Source: an archaeon
Lineage (GTDB): Archaea > Iainarchaeota > Iainarchaeia > Iainarchaeales > Iainarchaeaceae
Assembly: GCA_024653865.1 (NCBI GenBank)
Contig: JANLHD010000082.1
Span: 1 to 5,470 of the forward strand
DNA length: 5,470 bases
Direction: 5' to 3'
Position numbers and translations under genes: made by a program. This document shows, piece by piece, positions 4,838-5,470 of this stretch. The notes beneath the pieces are model-generated. The model saw only the letters and a program-made list of their open reading frames with translations, had not been told where the DNA came from and searched no databases. Each line of letters opens with the position of its first letter. Within the stretch, counting starts at the first letter, position 1.

Positions 4838-4855
4838 AGGCCTCATTGCCGGTGC
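4838..4855 (-). repeat. Shared 18-bp promoter element, copy C
   Basis: Plus-strand AGGCCTCATTGCCGGTGC, in the gap between the PIN start and the PEBP stop. It has the same orientation as copies A and B and the same relation to a minus-strand TATA-like box (4823-4830). With copy B the identity extends two bases further (TTGCCGGTGCAA). Confidence 0.65.
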
Positions 4856-4870
4856 AACCACCGCTTAAAT

Positions 4871-4889
4871 AAAAAAAAGTTAAAAAAAA
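4871..4889 (-). terminator. Oligo-T terminator of the PEBP gene
   Basis: Directly after the PEBP stop codon the minus strand has two T8 tracts (from 4889-4882 and 4878-4871) separated by three bases. Archaeal RNA polymerase terminates at such oligo-T runs without needing a hairpin, and none is visible here. Confidence 0.6.
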
Positions 4890-5327
4890 CTACTGCCGCG
4901 AGTATTTTCCCACGAGTTCGCCTTTGGCAATCACGTGCCCCTGCATTTGCCTCTCCACTTCGCCCTTCTCAGAACCCTCCCCCAAACCAAGTTCAGAATT
5001 GAGGGCAAAAACCCTGAAAAAATACCTGTGGGGTCCATGCGGCGGGCAAGGGGAAATCCAGCCGATTTTTCCCGAACTATTCCTCCCCCGCACACCCAAA
5101 ACCTCGCCATCAATTGTATTTTGCGAAGGAATGTTCCATGCGACATAGTGCACAAAATTCCCGCCTGGCGCATCCGGATCATCAACTATTAGCACCAAAC
5201 TCTTTGCAAACTTGGGCAAACCGCCGATTTCAAGCGAAGGAAAAATTCCCTTCCCATCGCACGTGAAAACGCCGGGCATTTTTTCGTTGTTCCGAAAATC
5301 AGGGCACTTCACAACCAGGTTATCCAA
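4890..5327 (-). CDS. YbhB/YbcL-type phosphatidylethanolamine-binding (PEBP/RKIP-like) protein
   Basis: The product has 145 residues and is a full-length single-domain PEBP. Family marks in order: MPGVFTCDGKG at 17-27, the DDPDAP signature at 49-54 with VHYVAWNIP at 59-67, GRNSSGKIGW at 81-90, CPPHGPHRY at 94-102, FFRVFALNSEL near 103-113, and the closing GHVIAKGELVGKY at 130-142. D50, D52, H60 and H100 lie where the family's anion-binding pocket is formed. No signal peptide is visible, so it is probably cytosolic. Prokaryotic members are structurally known, but their physiological role is unclear; phospholipid or phosphate-group binding, or inhibition of a partner enzyme, are the family ideas. 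Start TTG 5327 is the only upstream start in frame, since a stop lies at 5349-5351, and it has ribosome site GGAGAGG at 5335-5341. Starting at M17 would remove conserved sequence. Confidence 0.93.
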   Translation of the reverse strand: MDNLVVKCPDFRNNEKMPGVFTCDGKGIFPSLEIGGLPKFAKSLVLIVDDPDAPGGNFVHYVAWNIPSQNTIDGEVLGVRGRNSSGKIGWISPCPPHGPHRYFFRVFALNSELGLGEGSEKGEVERQMQGHVIAKGELVGKYSRQ

Positions 5328-5334
5328 AAAAAAT

Positions 5335-5341
5335 CCTCTCC
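5335..5341 (-). promoter_or_regulatory. Ribosome binding site deciding the TTG start of the PEBP gene
   Basis: Minus-strand GGAGAGG ends 7 nt before TTG 5327. With the in-frame stop just upstream, this site settles a non-ATG start. Confidence 0.6.
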
Positions 5342-5352
5342 AAAATAATTAA

Positions 5353-5374
5353 CCCCTAACCATTTTTTTAGGGG
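5353..5374. promoter_or_regulatory. Inverted repeat around the TATA-like box of the PEBP gene
   Basis: CCCCTAA (5353-5359) and TTAGGGG (5368-5374) form a perfect 7-bp inverted repeat with an 8-bp centre. On the minus strand TAAAAAAAT (5362-5370), partly inside the right arm, reads as a TATA-like box centred about 39 nt before TTG 5327, the spacing seen at other genes here that have a leader. It may be an operator. If transcription instead starts further upstream, it would be a short leader hairpin. Confidence 0.4.
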
Positions 5375-5399
5375 CTCGCTCAACGCTTTTTTCGCCAAA

Positions 5400-5470
5400 T
5401 TAAGATTTATTTGGATTTTTCGCCATTTTTGCTTTTGGTTCAACATTTTTATACTCGAAAAACCTTACAC
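5400..5470 (-). CDS. Possible C-terminal tail of a minus-strand gene entering from the right edge
   Basis: One minus-strand frame is open from the right edge to TAA at 5400-5402 and reads roughly VRFFEYKNVEPKAK then MAKNPNKS, a lysine-rich hydrophilic tail typical of a protein end. Only about 22 residues are visible, so chance is not excluded. The same stretch contains TATAAAA (5447-5453), which could instead be a promoter for the PEBP transcript or, on plus, for a gene beyond the window. Confidence 0.25.
   Translation of the reverse strand, partial: VRFFEYKNVEPKAKMAKNPNKS

Noticed and set aside
3512..4855. CRISPR array
   Set aside because: The repeated element occurs only three times, is 18 bp, and its copies are about 500-800 bp apart with whole genes between them.
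4924..5192. Three frames of about 74-85 codons overlapping the PEBP gene
   Set aside because: The PEBP frame shows every family motif; the others are shadows in alternative frames.
5427..5470. A possible plus-strand gene starting at TTG 5429 and leaving the right edge
   Set aside because: There is no ribosome site or suitably placed TATA box, and only 14 codons are visible.

Overview
The window looks archaeal. It carries an XPD/Rad3-family iron-sulfur helicase. Several starts have a TATA-like box about 25-29 nt upstream and no Shine-Dalgarno sequence (leaderless geometry); others have a TATA-like box 35-40 nt upstream, some with a purine-rich ribosome site. One gene ends in oligo-T tracts. 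The genes are small and tightly packed, with overlapping convergent ends and non-ATG (TTG) starts. This would fit a compact-genome archaeon, perhaps of the DPANN type, but that placement is inference; no rRNA or other taxonomic marker is present.

Layout: (1) 1-532, minus, is the N-terminal part of a polytopic membrane protein running off the left edge. (2) A 160-bp divergent promoter region leads to a small two-helix membrane protein (693-1016, plus) and the XPD-like helicase (1084-2922, plus). (3) The helicase meets, tail to tail with a 4-nt overlap, a minus-strand MazF/PemK-type toxin (2919-3254) preceded by its small antitoxin. (4) Next on minus is a cysteine-rich zinc-binding-type protein of unknown function (3593-3976). 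(5) A ribbon-helix-helix (RHH) regulator (4100-4384, plus) converges on a PIN-domain nuclease-type protein (4381-4800, minus), again with a 4-nt CTAA overlap. (6) A YbhB/YbcL-type PEBP protein (4890-5327, minus) follows, then a short region that may hold the C-terminus of another minus-strand gene. No gene-free stretch exceeds 300 bases.

The region from about 3.4 to 4.9 kb is an accessory, toxin-antitoxin-flavoured cluster. Its most notable feature is an 18-bp element (consensus AGGssTmrTTGCCGGTGC on plus) found three times, once in each intergenic gap between 3.4 and 4.9 kb. Each copy lies 5-7 bp upstream of a TATA-like box serving a minus-strand gene (antitoxin/toxin, zinc protein, PIN protein). 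That is where an archaeal activator would bind, so the three units may form a small local regulon. The RHH gene has its own signal: a perfect 9+2+9 palindrome over its promoter, nested inside a second perfect 9-bp inverted repeat that ends exactly at the start codon, suggesting autoregulation. The regulon and its regulator are inferred; the repeats and spacings are read directly from the sequence.
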